From CAXQRU01 sp964226685 (GTDB taxonomy: Bacteria; Pseudomonadota; Gammaproteobacteria; Pseudomonadales; Cellvibrionaceae), in contig CAXQRU010000085.1 of the NCBI GenBank assembly GCA_964226685.1, forward strand, positions 1 through 21,323: a DNA stretch of 21,323 nt, given 5' to 3'. Shown here one piece after another: positions 6,831-14,503 of this stretch (positions are counted from its first letter, which is position 1; every line of letters starts with the position of its first letter). The translations under genes and the position numbers were made by a program. Under the pieces are notes generated by a model. The model saw only the letters and a list, made by a program, of their open reading frames with translations, was not told the origin of the DNA and made no database searches.

Positions 6831-9689
6831 TTATCGATACTGGTCGATAGGAATGCAGGAGCACACAAGGTTTCTATCTCCAAACACATTATCAATGCGA
6901 TTGACCGTTGGCCAAACCTTGTGATGCTTTAGCCATGGTGCTGGAGTGCAGGCCAATTCTCTGGAATAGCTATAGGGCCATTGATTGGATAGTGCATCGT
7001 GCAGGGTGTGTGGTGCATTCACCAGGGGGTTGTCCTCTAATGAATAGGTGCCATTTTCAATCCCTCGAATTTCTTCCCGGATCGCAATCATCGCATCACA
7101 GAAGCGGTCAAGCTCGGGCAGTGACTCAGATTCAGTCGGCTCTACCATCAAAGTTCCTGCGACGGGAAAGCTCATGGTCGGTGCGTGAAAGCCATAATCC
7201 ATCAAGCGTTTGGCTATGTCCTCTTCAGTGATTCCGGCGCTGGCTTTTATGGGACGAAGATCCAACAGACACTCGTGAGCAATATAACCCTGTTCACCTC
7301 GGTAAAGGATTGGGTAATGGTCTTGTAGGCGAACGGCAACATAGTTTGCATTTAATATCGCGACTTCGGTAGCATTTTTCATCCCCCGTTGTCCCATCAT
7401 GCGGATATACATCCAGCTAATGGGCAATATACTTGCTGAACCCCAAGGAGCAGCAGAAATAACGCCGTTACTTAATTCGGTTCCTTCAATTTGTACCACT
7501 GGATGACTTGGTAAAAAGGGCGCTAAGTGACTTTTAACACCGATGGGCCCCATTCCTGGGCCGCCGCCACCATGGGGTATACAAAAAGTTTTGTGTAAAT
7601 TCAGATGGGAAACATCGCCGCCAAACTTTCCAGGCTCTGCTAAGCCCACAACCGCATTCATATTGGCACCATCGATATAAACTTGAGCGCCAATGGCATG
7701 GACTTTTTCACAAAGCTCAACGACATGCTCTTCAAAAACCCCATGAGTGGAGGGGTAGGTGATCATGATGGCGGCAATTTTTTCGCCATATTTTGCAATT
7801 TTTGCATCCAGATCGCTCAGATCGACATTGCCCTTATTATCGCACTCGACCACGACCACATCCAAACCGGCCATTTGTGCTGAGGCTGGGTTAGTACCGT
7901 GAGCCGAAGAGGGAATGAGGCAAATTGTTCGATGTTGCCCTAGGTGTTGAAAGTATTTATTGATGACAATTAAGCCCGCATACTCGCCTTGCGAGCCGGC
8001 ATTGGGTTGCAAGCTGATGGCATCATATCCAGTACAGGCTTTCAACATATTGCTCAACTCACTAAGCAGTTGCTGGTAGCCAGTCGTTTGGTCTTTGGGG
8101 GCAAATGGGTGTAGCTCAGCAAATTCTGGCCAAGTAATGGGAATCATCTCGGCAGTCGCATTCAATTTCATCGTGCATGAGCCTAAGGCAATCATCGATT
8201 CGTTTAAGGCAATATCTTTACTTTCTAACTTATGTAAAAACCGCAACATATCGGTTTCACTGTGATATTGGTTAAAGCTTTCATGATTGAGAATCGTGCT
8301 TGACCGAGTGGGTAGAGTGACTTCATCAAGCGTCAGTGCATCGGTATTGATCGCATTGGGGGAGAAAACATCCAGTAGCTCTTGAATGTCCTTGATGGTG
8401 CAGTTCTCATGCAGGCTGACTCTTAGTGAATGATCCTCAACTTTAGCCAAATTGATACCGGCATCGAGCGCACGCTGATAAATTTCAGCGCTGTTGTTAC
8501 AAGCAATCGTGAGAGTATCGAAATAATTCGCGTTGCTAATGGTAAAACCAAGGCTCTTCAGACCACTGGCTAACAATCTCGTTAGACCATGAACGCGCTT
8601 AGCAATTTTTTTCAAACCCTCAGGCCCATGGTAGACGCTATAAAAAGCACTGATGAGAGCCAGAAGCACTTGAGAGGTACAGATGTTTGAATTGGCTTTT
8701 TCTCGGCGAATATGTTGTTCGCGAGTTTGCATCGCCATGCGCAGTGCTCGTCGGCCGTGTCTATCAACAGAGACACCAATAATTCGACCCGGTGCTTGGC
8801 GTTTGTAGGCTTCTCTGAACGCAAAAAAGGCGGCATGTGGGCCACCAAACCCCATGGGAACCCCAAATCGTTGACTGCTACCGACCACAATATCCGCCCC
8901 CATTTGTCCGGGAGATTCAAGATGTACTAGTGCGAGAATATCGGCGGCCACGGTGACCAGCGCGTTTTTGCTGTGGGCAGCTTCGATCAGTTTTGGGAGA
9001 TCCATTACAGAACCATCGGCGCCCGGGTATTGGGTAAATACGCCAAAGGCTTCGTGTTCTTCAATTAGGTTCAGAGGCTTGCCAACAATGAGTGTAAAGC
9101 CAAAAAACTCGGCTCGGGTTTTTAGCAGAGATAAGGTTTGCGGGTGAATATTTTCATCGACAATATAATTGACCGACTTGTTACGTTTTTGTTGGCGCTT
9201 GCTCATGGCCATGGCCTCAGCGCTGGCTGTCGCTTCATCAAGCAGCGAGGCATTCGCCATCTCCATTCCGGTTAGATCCATAATCATTTGTTGGAATAAC
9301 AACAAGCCCTCCAATCGGCCTTGAGCAATTTCGGCTTGATAAGGCGTATAAGCGGTATACCAGCCTGGATTTTCCAGAACATTTCGTTTGATCACCAACG
9401 GTGTCGTGGTGGGGTGATAGCCCATTCCAATATAGCTTTTAAAGATCTGATTTTTTTGAGCGATGGTTTTGAGTTCTTGTAAGGCGCTGGTTTCACTGAT
9501 GGCCTCACCGAGGTTAAGGGCATCTTTTTTTAAGATGCTGGCCGGTACCGTTTTGTGAATCAAATCATCCAGGCTATTGAGCCTTAATGTTTGTAGCATG
9601 GCTTCCTGTTGTGATGAGTTGGGGCCAATATGTCGATCTACAAATTGATCAAAGGCTGCTAAATCTGAGTGATGAGAAGATGTTGCCAT
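6831..9689 (-). CDS. gcvP: Glycine dehydrogenase (decarboxylating), glycine cleavage P-protein
   Basis: This PLP enzyme decarboxylates glycine and transfers the aminomethyl group to the lipoyl arm of GcvH in the cytoplasmic glycine cleavage system. The protein is 952 residues, close to the usual ~957 of full-length single-chain P-proteins, so both halves are present. Signatures include RHIGPN near the start, YIGMGYHPTTTP, NPGWYTAYTPYQAEIAQGRL, GGPHAAFFA, IALGSCTMKLNA, SLQPNAGSQGEYAGL and the PLP lysine in HLNLHKTFCIPHGGGGPG (Lys700 from this start). I use the ATG at 9689 (MATSSHHSD); an in-frame TTG at 9743 would overlap the likely promoter. gcvT and gcvH are not adjacent, so the other subunits must be encoded elsewhere. 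No glycine riboswitch is visible in the short leader. Confidence 0.97.
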   Translation of the reverse strand: MATSSHHSDLAAFDQFVDRHIGPNSSQQEAMLQTLRLNSLDDLIHKTVPASILKKDALNLGEAISETSALQELKTIAQKNQIFKSYIGMGYHPTTTPLVIKRNVLENPGWYTAYTPYQAEIAQGRLEGLLLFQQMIMDLTGMEMANASLLDEATASAEAMAMSKRQQKRNKSVNYIVDENIHPQTLSLLKTRAEFFGFTLIVGKPLNLIEEHEAFGVFTQYPGADGSVMDLPKLIEAAHSKNALVTVAADILALVHLESPGQMGADIVVGSSQRFGVPMGFGGPHAAFFAFREAYKRQAPGRIIGVSVDRHGRRALRMAMQTREQHIRREKANSNICTSQVLLALISAFYSVYHGPEGLKKIAKRVHGLTRLLASGLKSLGFTISNANYFDTLTIACNNSAEIYQRALDAGINLAKVEDHSLRVSLHENCTIKDIQELLDVFSPNAINTDALTLDEVTLPTRSSTILNHESFNQYHSETDMLRFLHKLESKDIALNESMIALGSCTMKLNATAEMIPITWPEFAELHPFAPKDQTTGYQQLLSELSNMLKACTGYDAISLQPNAGSQGEYAGLIVINKYFQHLGQHRTICLIPSSAHGTNPASAQMAGLDVVVVECDNKGNVDLSDLDAKIAKYGEKIAAIMITYPSTHGVFEEHVVELCEKVHAIGAQVYIDGANMNAVVGLAEPGKFGGDVSHLNLHKTFCIPHGGGGPGMGPIGVKSHLAPFLPSHPVVQIEGTELSNGVISAAPWGSASILPISWMYIRMMGQRGMKNATEVAILNANYVAVRLQDHYPILYRGEQGYIAHECLLDLRPIKASAGITEEDIAKRLMDYGFHAPTMSFPVAGTLMVEPTESESLPELDRFCDAMIAIREEIRGIENGTYSLEDNPLVNAPHTLHDALSNQWPYSYSRELACTPAPWLKHHKVWPTVNRIDNVFGDRNLVCSCIPIDQYR

Positions 9690-9699
9690 AGATAGAAGA

Positions 9700-9750
9700 C
9701 CTGAGTGCTCAAAAGTTGCCAAGTATACGCAAACGGCAGGCAAAAGGTAA
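9700..9750 (-). promoter_or_regulatory. Possible gcvP promoter
   Basis: On the - strand a good -10 (TATACT, + coordinates 9722-9727) lies about 33 bases ahead of the gcvP ATG, with a poor -35 (TTACCT) 17 bases further upstream. This would give a short leader of about 25 bases. The call rests mainly on the -10 match and on its position in the 90-base gap between gcvP and the diguanylate cyclase gene. Confidence 0.35.
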
Positions 9751-9779
9751 GCATTCGCATCGCAATAGAGCGGTTCTGA

Positions 9780-10442
9780 TTATTCAGAATCTGGATCAAA
9801 GGCTTGAAACAGGGCTTCTCTTTCGTCTATGGATACCGGTTGGGTCGGTATTTCTTGGTATTGCACTTGGTTGCGCCCGTTTTTTTTGGCTCTATAGAGC
9901 GCCTTGTCAGCGGTTGCAATCAGTGTTTTATTATTAGCGCTATTTGGGTAGTAGCTGGCTAATCCAAGGCTAATAGTGACCTTGAGCGGGTCGGGCTGAT
10001 GATCCAGCGTGGTATCTTCAACGGCGGCTCGAAGTCGCTCAGCGACTTGAGCTCCTGTCAGCAGATCCGTGCTGGGTAGAATCACGGCAAATTCCTCGCC
10101 ACCGTATCGGCAAGCGATGTCTAGCTTTCGGATTGTTTGTTTAAGGGTGTCAGCGACTAGGCAGAGTACATCATTACCTGTTTCATGTCCCCAGGTATCA
10201 TTGACCGACTTAAAGTGATCGATGTCGATCATAATGAGTGTGGTGGCCTGGCCTGTTCTGTCGGTTCGATCGCGCTCACAACTCAACGCTTCTAGAAAGT
10301 GACGATAATTATAAAGCTTCGTCAGTGGGTCGGTATGCATGGCCTGTGACAGTGCCTCATAGTCTTGACGCAGTTTCTCAAAGGCATTGTTGACCGGACA
10401 GCCAGGGGCCGAGGTACATTCAATAGTATTGTTATCAGGCAT
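9780..10442 (-). CDS. Small soluble diguanylate cyclase (GGDEF domain)
   Basis: This 220-residue cytoplasmic protein should make cyclic di-GMP from two GTP. The GGDEF domain covers about 37-196: DPLTKLYNYRHF, MIDIDHFKSVNDTWGHETGNDVL (metal/nucleotide site), active-site GGEEF at 114-118, and ADKALYRAKKNGRNQV at the end. An RxxD product-inhibition site (Arg105, Asp108) stands five residues before GGEEF, so feedback control is expected. There is no membrane segment and no recognisable sensor; the N-terminus is only about 35 residues and has two Cys (9 and 15). The ATG used has a poor ribosome site at normal distance; a perfect AGGAGG (10464-10469) sits 21 bases upstream. It lies 85 bases behind the anti-sigma gene on the same strand, so it could be read from the ECF sigma transcript. 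Confidence 0.92.
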   Translation of the reverse strand: MPDNNTIECTSAPGCPVNNAFEKLRQDYEALSQAMHTDPLTKLYNYRHFLEALSCERDRTDRTGQATTLIMIDIDHFKSVNDTWGHETGNDVLCLVADTLKQTIRKLDIACRYGGEEFAVILPSTDLLTGAQVAERLRAAVEDTTLDHQPDPLKVTISLGLASYYPNSANNKTLIATADKALYRAKKNGRNQVQYQEIPTQPVSIDEREALFQAFDPDSE

Positions 10443-10527
10443 AGTATTTAGGATTGATTGTCGCCTCCTACGATACCCTTTTTTGAGTGGATTCTCAATT
10501 AATCCTTAGGTAATGTGTGGAACACGG

Positions 10528-11187
10528 CTAACCAGGATAGGTTCTCAAAAAAGGATTAACCAGTCGACCTAACACCCCTGTGAGCTTGACGGGTGCGTCT
10601 AGTACGGATAAACAAAGGCATTCTTCATTTTTAGACGCTAGAGGGCGATGAGTTTTCCCAGGATTAGAACACACAAAATCCCCAATTTGATACATTCCAT
10701 CTTCATCAGAAAAGCTTCCTTTCAAGACCACGGTGATTTCATTACCTTGATGGTCATGGCGTGGCGCCATACCGCCGGCACTAATTCTATGGAGTGCAAG
10801 CTCGTGGGTATGCTGCCCAGCCCGAAGCCTGGCAACGCTGAGGGAGCTATTGAGTTTTTTCCATTTTAATTCAGAAAACTTTGGTACTAGCTTTTGAACC
10901 ACATTGGGTAAGTCATAGTAGTTCTTGTGGTGTGAGACTGTTTGCACGTCCGCGATAGAATCCGTGTGTTGCTCGATTTTGCCCATCAGCTCATCAAAGT
11001 TAAAGCTCAGTTCTGAAGGTTCTAGCGAATTGATAAACTCTCCGCCCAATTCATTGAGCGTATCAATATTGTGCCTGCATTCTCCACAGAAATGCAGGTG
11101 AGCTTTTAAGGCGATTGAGGGTGCAACTGGCAAGGTGCCTGCTGCATACTCAATCAATAAGTTTTGTTCTGGATGATACTGGCACAC
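10528..11187 (-). CDS. chrR: ChrR-family zinc/cupin anti-sigma factor
   Basis: This 219-residue cytoplasmic anti-sigma factor should hold the adjacent ECF sigma inactive until singlet oxygen or organic peroxide stress. The N-terminal anti-sigma domain (about 1-85) has zinc ligands in the ChrR arrangement: His5, then His30, Cys34 and Cys37 (HxxxCxxC), plus the LLIEYAAGTLP motif. The C-terminal cupin (about 100-200) keeps a plausible metal site at His144, His146, Glu150 and His180, matching the positions known in Rhodobacter ChrR. The start is a GTG; an in-frame TAG 15 bases upstream rules out a longer protein, and only a weak AGAGA serves as ribosome site. It follows the sigma gene by 81 bases, wider than usual for such pairs. 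Confidence 0.93.
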   Translation of the reverse strand: MCQYHPEQNLLIEYAAGTLPVAPSIALKAHLHFCGECRHNIDTLNELGGEFINSLEPSELSFNFDELMGKIEQHTDSIADVQTVSHHKNYYDLPNVVQKLVPKFSELKWKKLNSSLSVARLRAGQHTHELALHRISAGGMAPRHDHQGNEITVVLKGSFSDEDGMYQIGDFVCSNPGKTHRPLASKNEECLCLSVLDAPVKLTGVLGRLVNPFLRTYPG

Positions 11188-11268
11188 GTTTATTGATCTC
11201 TAGCATTCATTCTATACATTATTACGATCAGCGTTTTCGCTTGGATTCACATATCCTTCGAAAAACGT

Positions 11269-11865
11269 CTAATTTGCAATAAAACTTTTTAACTTGGTCA
11301 GTGCAAGTCTGACCCTTGACTTAACGGTACCCAGTGGCAAATTGAGTTCCTCAGCTACCTCACTGTGCGATTTGGACTCTATATACACCTTTTTAAGTAC
11401 TTCGGCCTGCTCATCGGGCAATTGCGTCAGTGAATCTTTTACGGTGTGGTGGTTGCGAGCATGTTGCAACATGGTATAGGGGCCATTGTCTGTCTCGTCT
11501 TCCCAAATGTCCTCGGTTTCAATCGAAGTGGTACCGGTGTACTTGTTTTGTCGTCTAAGCATATCAATTCTGGCATTTCTGGCGAGTGTAAAGATCCAGG
11601 TGCTGGCTGCTGCCTTTTTGGGGTCAAAACTAGACGCTTTCTGCCATACTTTAATCATCACTTCTTGCACAAGCTCTTCAACCATTTGGATCGAATTTTG
11701 GTTGGGGTATTTAGCAACGAAATAACTCTTAATCAGGGGGCCAAAGTGCTCATAGATCACTCTAAAAGACTGTTTGTCTTTGTTTTTACCGATCTTCTCC
11801 AGGAACGGGTTCCACTGTTTGGGGTCGCTAGCTTGATTCATTGTTGTCCTGCGATTAGTCAACAT
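11269..11865 (-). CDS. rpoE: ECF sigma factor, RpoE of the RpoE-ChrR (ECF11) type
   Basis: This alternative sigma factor of 198 residues probably directs the singlet-oxygen response. Region 2 (about 35-105) contains YEHFGPLIKSYF, VEELVQEVMIKVWQKA and STWIFTLARNARIDMLRRQ. Region 4 (about 142-192) contains LTQLPDEQAEVLKKVYIES, SHSEVAEELNLPLGTVKSRVRLALTKL in two stretches, as in ECF11 members. Two starts are possible: ATG at 11865 with AGAGG six bases ahead (used here), and ATG at 11841 with AGGA five bases ahead (190 residues). The downstream ChrR-like gene and the TGATCC-N17-CGTA promoter ahead of it indicate autoregulation. The family assignment rests on the paired anti-sigma and on promoter form as well as the protein. 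Confidence 0.93.
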   Translation of the reverse strand: MLTNRRTTMNQASDPKQWNPFLEKIGKNKDKQSFRVIYEHFGPLIKSYFVAKYPNQNSIQMVEELVQEVMIKVWQKASSFDPKKAAASTWIFTLARNARIDMLRRQNKYTGTTSIETEDIWEDETDNGPYTMLQHARNHHTVKDSLTQLPDEQAEVLKKVYIESKSHSEVAEELNLPLGTVKSRVRLALTKLKSFIAN

Positions 11866-11903
11866 GAGAAACCTCTTGATCGTGACAGATTAATAGACTA
11901 GAT

Positions 11904-11934
11904 GATCTACGCGCTGCCTTACCAAAATGGATCA
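11904..11934 (-). promoter_or_regulatory. Predicted ECF sigma promoter driving rpoE-chrR
   Basis: On the - strand, TGATCC (+ coordinates 11929-11934) is followed after exactly 17 bases by CGTAGATC (starting at 11911). This fits the -35/-10 form I recall for RpoE-ChrR regulons (TGATCC ... TAAG-like -10 preceded by CG). Transcription would start near 11898, about 33 bases ahead of the ATG at 11865. The same -35 core and spacing appear in the divergent promoter at 12001. Confidence 0.72.
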
Positions 11935-12000
11935 CTTGAAGGTTGTTTTTGTGCCATGTCTATCAAAAATAGATTTTGGGTGTGATTCTTTACATCACTT

Positions 12001-12031
12001 TGATCTATCTCTATCTTGAGCCACGTAATTA
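12001..12031 (+). promoter_or_regulatory. Predicted ECF sigma promoter driving the lipid-modification operon
   Basis: TGATCT (12001-12006) is followed after exactly 17 bases by CGTAATTA (12024-12031). It is the same architecture as the promoter in front of the sigma gene on the opposite strand. Transcription would start near 12036-12038, which excludes the in-frame TTG at 12016 and favours the ATG at 12061 as start of the first gene. Confidence 0.72.
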
Positions 12032-12060
12032 GCGACATGAGTATAAAAGGCTTACCTACC

Positions 12061-12492
12061 ATGGAAAATATTATTACAGCTTTTAAAGAGTATTACCAAG
12101 CGTTTAGTCGCTCACCGATCATGGAGTTGAGGCGTATTTACGCTAATAACATCTTTTTCAAAGATCCCATTCACGAGATCTCTGGTATCGATGAGCTTTG
12201 CCGCTATTTTGAGTCGATGAGTCAAGGCTTGAGCTTATGTGAGTTTGACTTTACCGATGAGTTAATTCATGGTGATAGCGCTTGGTTTCAGTGGACTATG
12301 AGGTATCAGCACCCGCGCTTGGCAAAGGGTCGCTTATTACGCCTCAATGGAGCTTCAAAAATTAATATCCATAAAAATCAAGTGGTTAAGCATGAGGATT
12401 TTTATGATATGGGCGCAATGCTATACCAACATGTTCCACTTTTGGGAAGCATTGTCAAAAAGATCAATAAGAAGTTGGCAGACCCATCATGA
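12061..12492 (+). CDS. NTF2/SnoaL-like protein, first gene of the ECF sigma operon
   Basis: This is a 143-residue cytoplasmic protein with the size and pattern of the SnoaL/NTF2 cone fold: an N-terminal helix (ENIITAFKEYYQAF), FKDPIHEISGIDELCRYFESM, then strands such as AWFQWTMRY, LLRLNGASKINIH and VVKHEDFYDMG. Such domains can be small-ligand enzymes or binding partners; the reaction here is unknown. The ATG at 12061 is chosen because AAAGG lies ten bases ahead and the predicted promoter overlaps the upstream TTG (12016); the ATG at 12037 would sit almost at the predicted transcription start. Its stop overlaps the next start (ATGA, 12489-12492). Similar proteins recur beside ECF11 sigma genes as far as I recall, so it probably belongs to the same lipid pathway. 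Confidence 0.83.
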   Translation: MENIITAFKEYYQAFSRSPIMELRRIYANNIFFKDPIHEISGIDELCRYFESMSQGLSLCEFDFTDELIHGDSAWFQWTMRYQHPRLAKGRLLRLNGASKINIHKNQVVKHEDFYDMGAMLYQHVPLLGSIVKKINKKLADPS

Positions 12493-13247
12493 CTATGAAA
12501 GGTAAAACAGTTTGGTTAACCGGTGCTAGTTCTGGCATTGGTCAGGCGCTCGCCGTTCGGCTAGCTCAGGCCGGTAGTGCAGTGGTTGTGAGTGCCCGCA
12601 GTGAGGAGCCGCTGCAGCAGTTAGCACAGCAATACCCTAAACAAATCACAAGCTTTCCTTGCGACGTTGCCAATTTTGAAGCCAGAAAATCCATCGCTCA
12701 GTCGCTTGGAGAGATGGTCGATCAAATCGATGTAGTGATTATGGCGGCGGGTGTTGCTGAGTATGAAAATGACCTGTCATTTTCGATGGACATGTATCAA
12801 AAAGTGTTCTCGGTCAATTTTTTTGGCGCCATCAATACCATCGCCATTGCTATGCCCTTTCTCAAAAAGGCCAGTGGTCGCGCCCATATTGTTGGAGTCA
12901 GTAGCTTGTCGGTAGTCGTTGGTTTTCCGCGAGCAGAGGCTTATGGCTCGTCTAAGGCCGCGTTGGAATATTTTTTAAACTCCTTGCGAACCGATTTAGA
13001 CCCTAGAAAATTTGATGTGTCGATTATTCGACCAGGTTTTGTAAAAACCCCCATGACTGATAAAAATGATTTCCCCATGCCATTTTTGATGACGGCAGAC
13101 GAGGCAGCTAATAGGATTTTTCGTGCCGTTAATAGGCCCAGAAGACTTTTTGCTTTTCCTAAGCGTTTCAGTTTTCTATTATGTCTCTTTTCTTGGTTAC
13201 CCGGCTTATGGTATCGATACATAGGCCCCAAGCTCAGTCGTCAATAG
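12489..13247 (+). CDS. Short-chain dehydrogenase/reductase with hydrophobic C-terminus
   Basis: This 252-residue classical SDR is an NAD(P)-dependent oxidoreductase. The Rossmann motif is TGASSGIG (11-18), followed by CDV (58-60), AAG (86-88), the catalytic Asn110, Ser139, Tyr152 and Lys156 (YGSSK), and RPGFVKTPM (181-189). The C-terminus (about 226-248) is unusually hydrophobic and aromatic (FSFLLCLFSWLPGLWYRYIG) and could sit on or in the membrane, fitting a substrate in phospholipid. The substrate is not known. The gene overlaps its upstream neighbour by ATGA and lies 8 bases ahead of the FAD-dependent oxidoreductase gene. A second ATG two codons downstream is an alternative start. Confidence 0.93.
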   Translation: MTMKGKTVWLTGASSGIGQALAVRLAQAGSAVVVSARSEEPLQQLAQQYPKQITSFPCDVANFEARKSIAQSLGEMVDQIDVVIMAAGVAEYENDLSFSMDMYQKVFSVNFFGAINTIAIAMPFLKKASGRAHIVGVSSLSVVVGFPRAEAYGSSKAALEYFLNSLRTDLDPRKFDVSIIRPGFVKTPMTDKNDFPMPFLMTADEAANRIFRAVNRPRRLFAFPKRFSFLLCLFSWLPGLWYRYIGPKLSRQ

Positions 13248-13255
13248 AGGTATAT

Positions 13256-14503
13256 ATGCGCATAGCTATTATTGGAGCGGGGATTTCTGGTTTAACCGCA
13301 GCGTACTTGCTGCATCGCGATCATGAAATAACGGTGTTTGAGTCGGAACCTGATGTGGGTGGGCACACCGCCACCAAAAGTGTTTACTGGCAAGGTGAAC
13401 ACTATCAGATTGATACCGGTTTTATTGTTTTTAACGACTGGACCTACCCAAATTTTAATCGTCTTTTGGAGCAAATACAGGTGCCATTTAAGCCAACGGA
13501 TATGGGCTTTAGTGTCTCCAGTTTGGATAGTGGTATCGAGTACAGTGGCGCTAGCCTTAAAACATTATTTGCTCAACCTAAAAACTTATTGAGCCTAAGC
13601 CATTGGGGTATGCTCAAGGATATTTTGAGATTTAATAAGCAATCGATTATCGATGTTGACAGCGGGCGCTTATCTCCCGGTTTGACTCTGGGTGAGTACC
13701 TTCGTGAAAATCGTTATGGGGAACGTTTTATTAGCCATTACTTGGTGCCAATGGGGGCCGCCATTTGGTCGGCCAGTATCGAAGAAGTTGAACAATTTCC
13801 TTTATTGTTTTTTGTGCGCTTTTTTAAAAACCACGGTTTGCTCAGCGTTAATGATAGGCCTCAGTGGTCGGTGATTGAAGGGGGTTCCAAAAGTTATTTG
13901 GCGCCGTTAACTGCAGGCTTTAGGGATCGAATTATCAGTGGCACCAAAGTCATGAGTGTGCAACGAACCGCCTCGGGTGTAGAGGTGATGACAGCAGGCG
14001 GGAGCACCCAGCAGTTTGACCAAGTTGTGATTGCGGCTCACAGCGATCAGGCCTTGGCGCTATTGAAAGATGCTTCTGTTACCGAGAAAGAGGTTTTAGG
14101 TGCAATTGCTTATCGAGAAAACGAAGTGGTTTTGCATACCGATGATAGCATTTTACCGAAGAAGAAAAGCACCTGGTCGAGCTGGAATTATCGTTTAGAG
14201 CAGTCAGAGCAAGTACCGGTGTTGACTTACAATATGAATATTCTCCAAGGTATCGACGCCCCAGTGACTTTTTGTGTAACATTAAACAAAAAATCCATCA
14301 TTGATCCCAGTAAAGTCATAGGCACCTATCATTATGCGCATCCGGTTTTTTCTTTGGATGCTATTGCCGCCCAAAATCGTTGGGCTGAGATTAATGGGGT
14401 CAACAAAACCTGGTTTTGTGGAGCCTACTGGGCCAATGGTTTTCACGAAGACGGTGTGGTCAGCGCTTTGCGAGTCGCTTCTGAGTTCGGTATCGAGTTA
14501 TGA
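13256..14503 (+). CDS. FAD-dependent amine-oxidase-like protein (COG2907 type)
   Basis: This 415-residue flavoprotein resembles the predicted NAD/FAD-binding oxidoreductases that travel with DUF1365 and Cfa-like genes. It opens directly with the dinucleotide motif IIGAGISGL (5-13) and an acidic residue at the end of the second strand (Glu29), followed by VGGHTAT (34-40). The mid part has PMGAAIWSAS and VIEGGSKSYL; the end has CGAYWANGFHEDGVVSAL, the usual C-terminal FAD contact. The ATG at 13256 has AGAGG five bases upstream; an in-frame start at 13181 would only overlap the SDR gene. A desaturase or oxidase role on membrane acyl chains is an inference from context; homologues near ECF11 sigma genes have been tied to unusual fatty acids. 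It overlaps the next gene by ATGA. Confidence 0.92.
   Translation: MRIAIIGAGISGLTAAYLLHRDHEITVFESEPDVGGHTATKSVYWQGEHYQIDTGFIVFNDWTYPNFNRLLEQIQVPFKPTDMGFSVSSLDSGIEYSGASLKTLFAQPKNLLSLSHWGMLKDILRFNKQSIIDVDSGRLSPGLTLGEYLRENRYGERFISHYLVPMGAAIWSASIEEVEQFPLLFFVRFFKNHGLLSVNDRPQWSVIEGGSKSYLAPLTAGFRDRIISGTKVMSVQRTASGVEVMTAGGSTQQFDQVVIAAHSDQALALLKDASVTEKEVLGAIAYRENEVVLHTDDSILPKKKSTWSSWNYRLEQSEQVPVLTYNMNILQGIDAPVTFCVTLNKKSIIDPSKVIGTYHYAHPVFSLDAIAAQNRWAEINGVNKTWFCGAYWANGFHEDGVVSALRVASEFGIEL

Noticed and set aside
8612..9147. Open frames on both strands inside gcvP
   Set aside because: They overlap a highly conserved enzyme gene and their translations show no domain; they are shadows.
9690..9779. Glycine riboswitch before gcvP
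   Set aside because: The leader is too short and lacks tandem aptamer-like structure.
10491..10559. TTAATCC/GGATTAA inverted repeat around the anti-sigma stop codon
   Set aside because: Seven-base arms 47 bases apart, with no T tract; likely chance in AT-rich DNA.
11446..11901. 151-codon open frame on the + strand opposite the sigma gene
   Set aside because: It lies wholly antisense to a well-supported ECF sigma gene, has no recognisable protein features and would cross the sigma gene's leader.
12016..12060. TTG start at 12016 or ATG at 12037 for the NTF2-like gene
   Set aside because: The predicted ECF promoter -10 lies at 12024-12031 and the start of transcription near 12037, so the TTG would not be transcribed and the ATG would be nearly leaderless; 12061 has a ribosome site.
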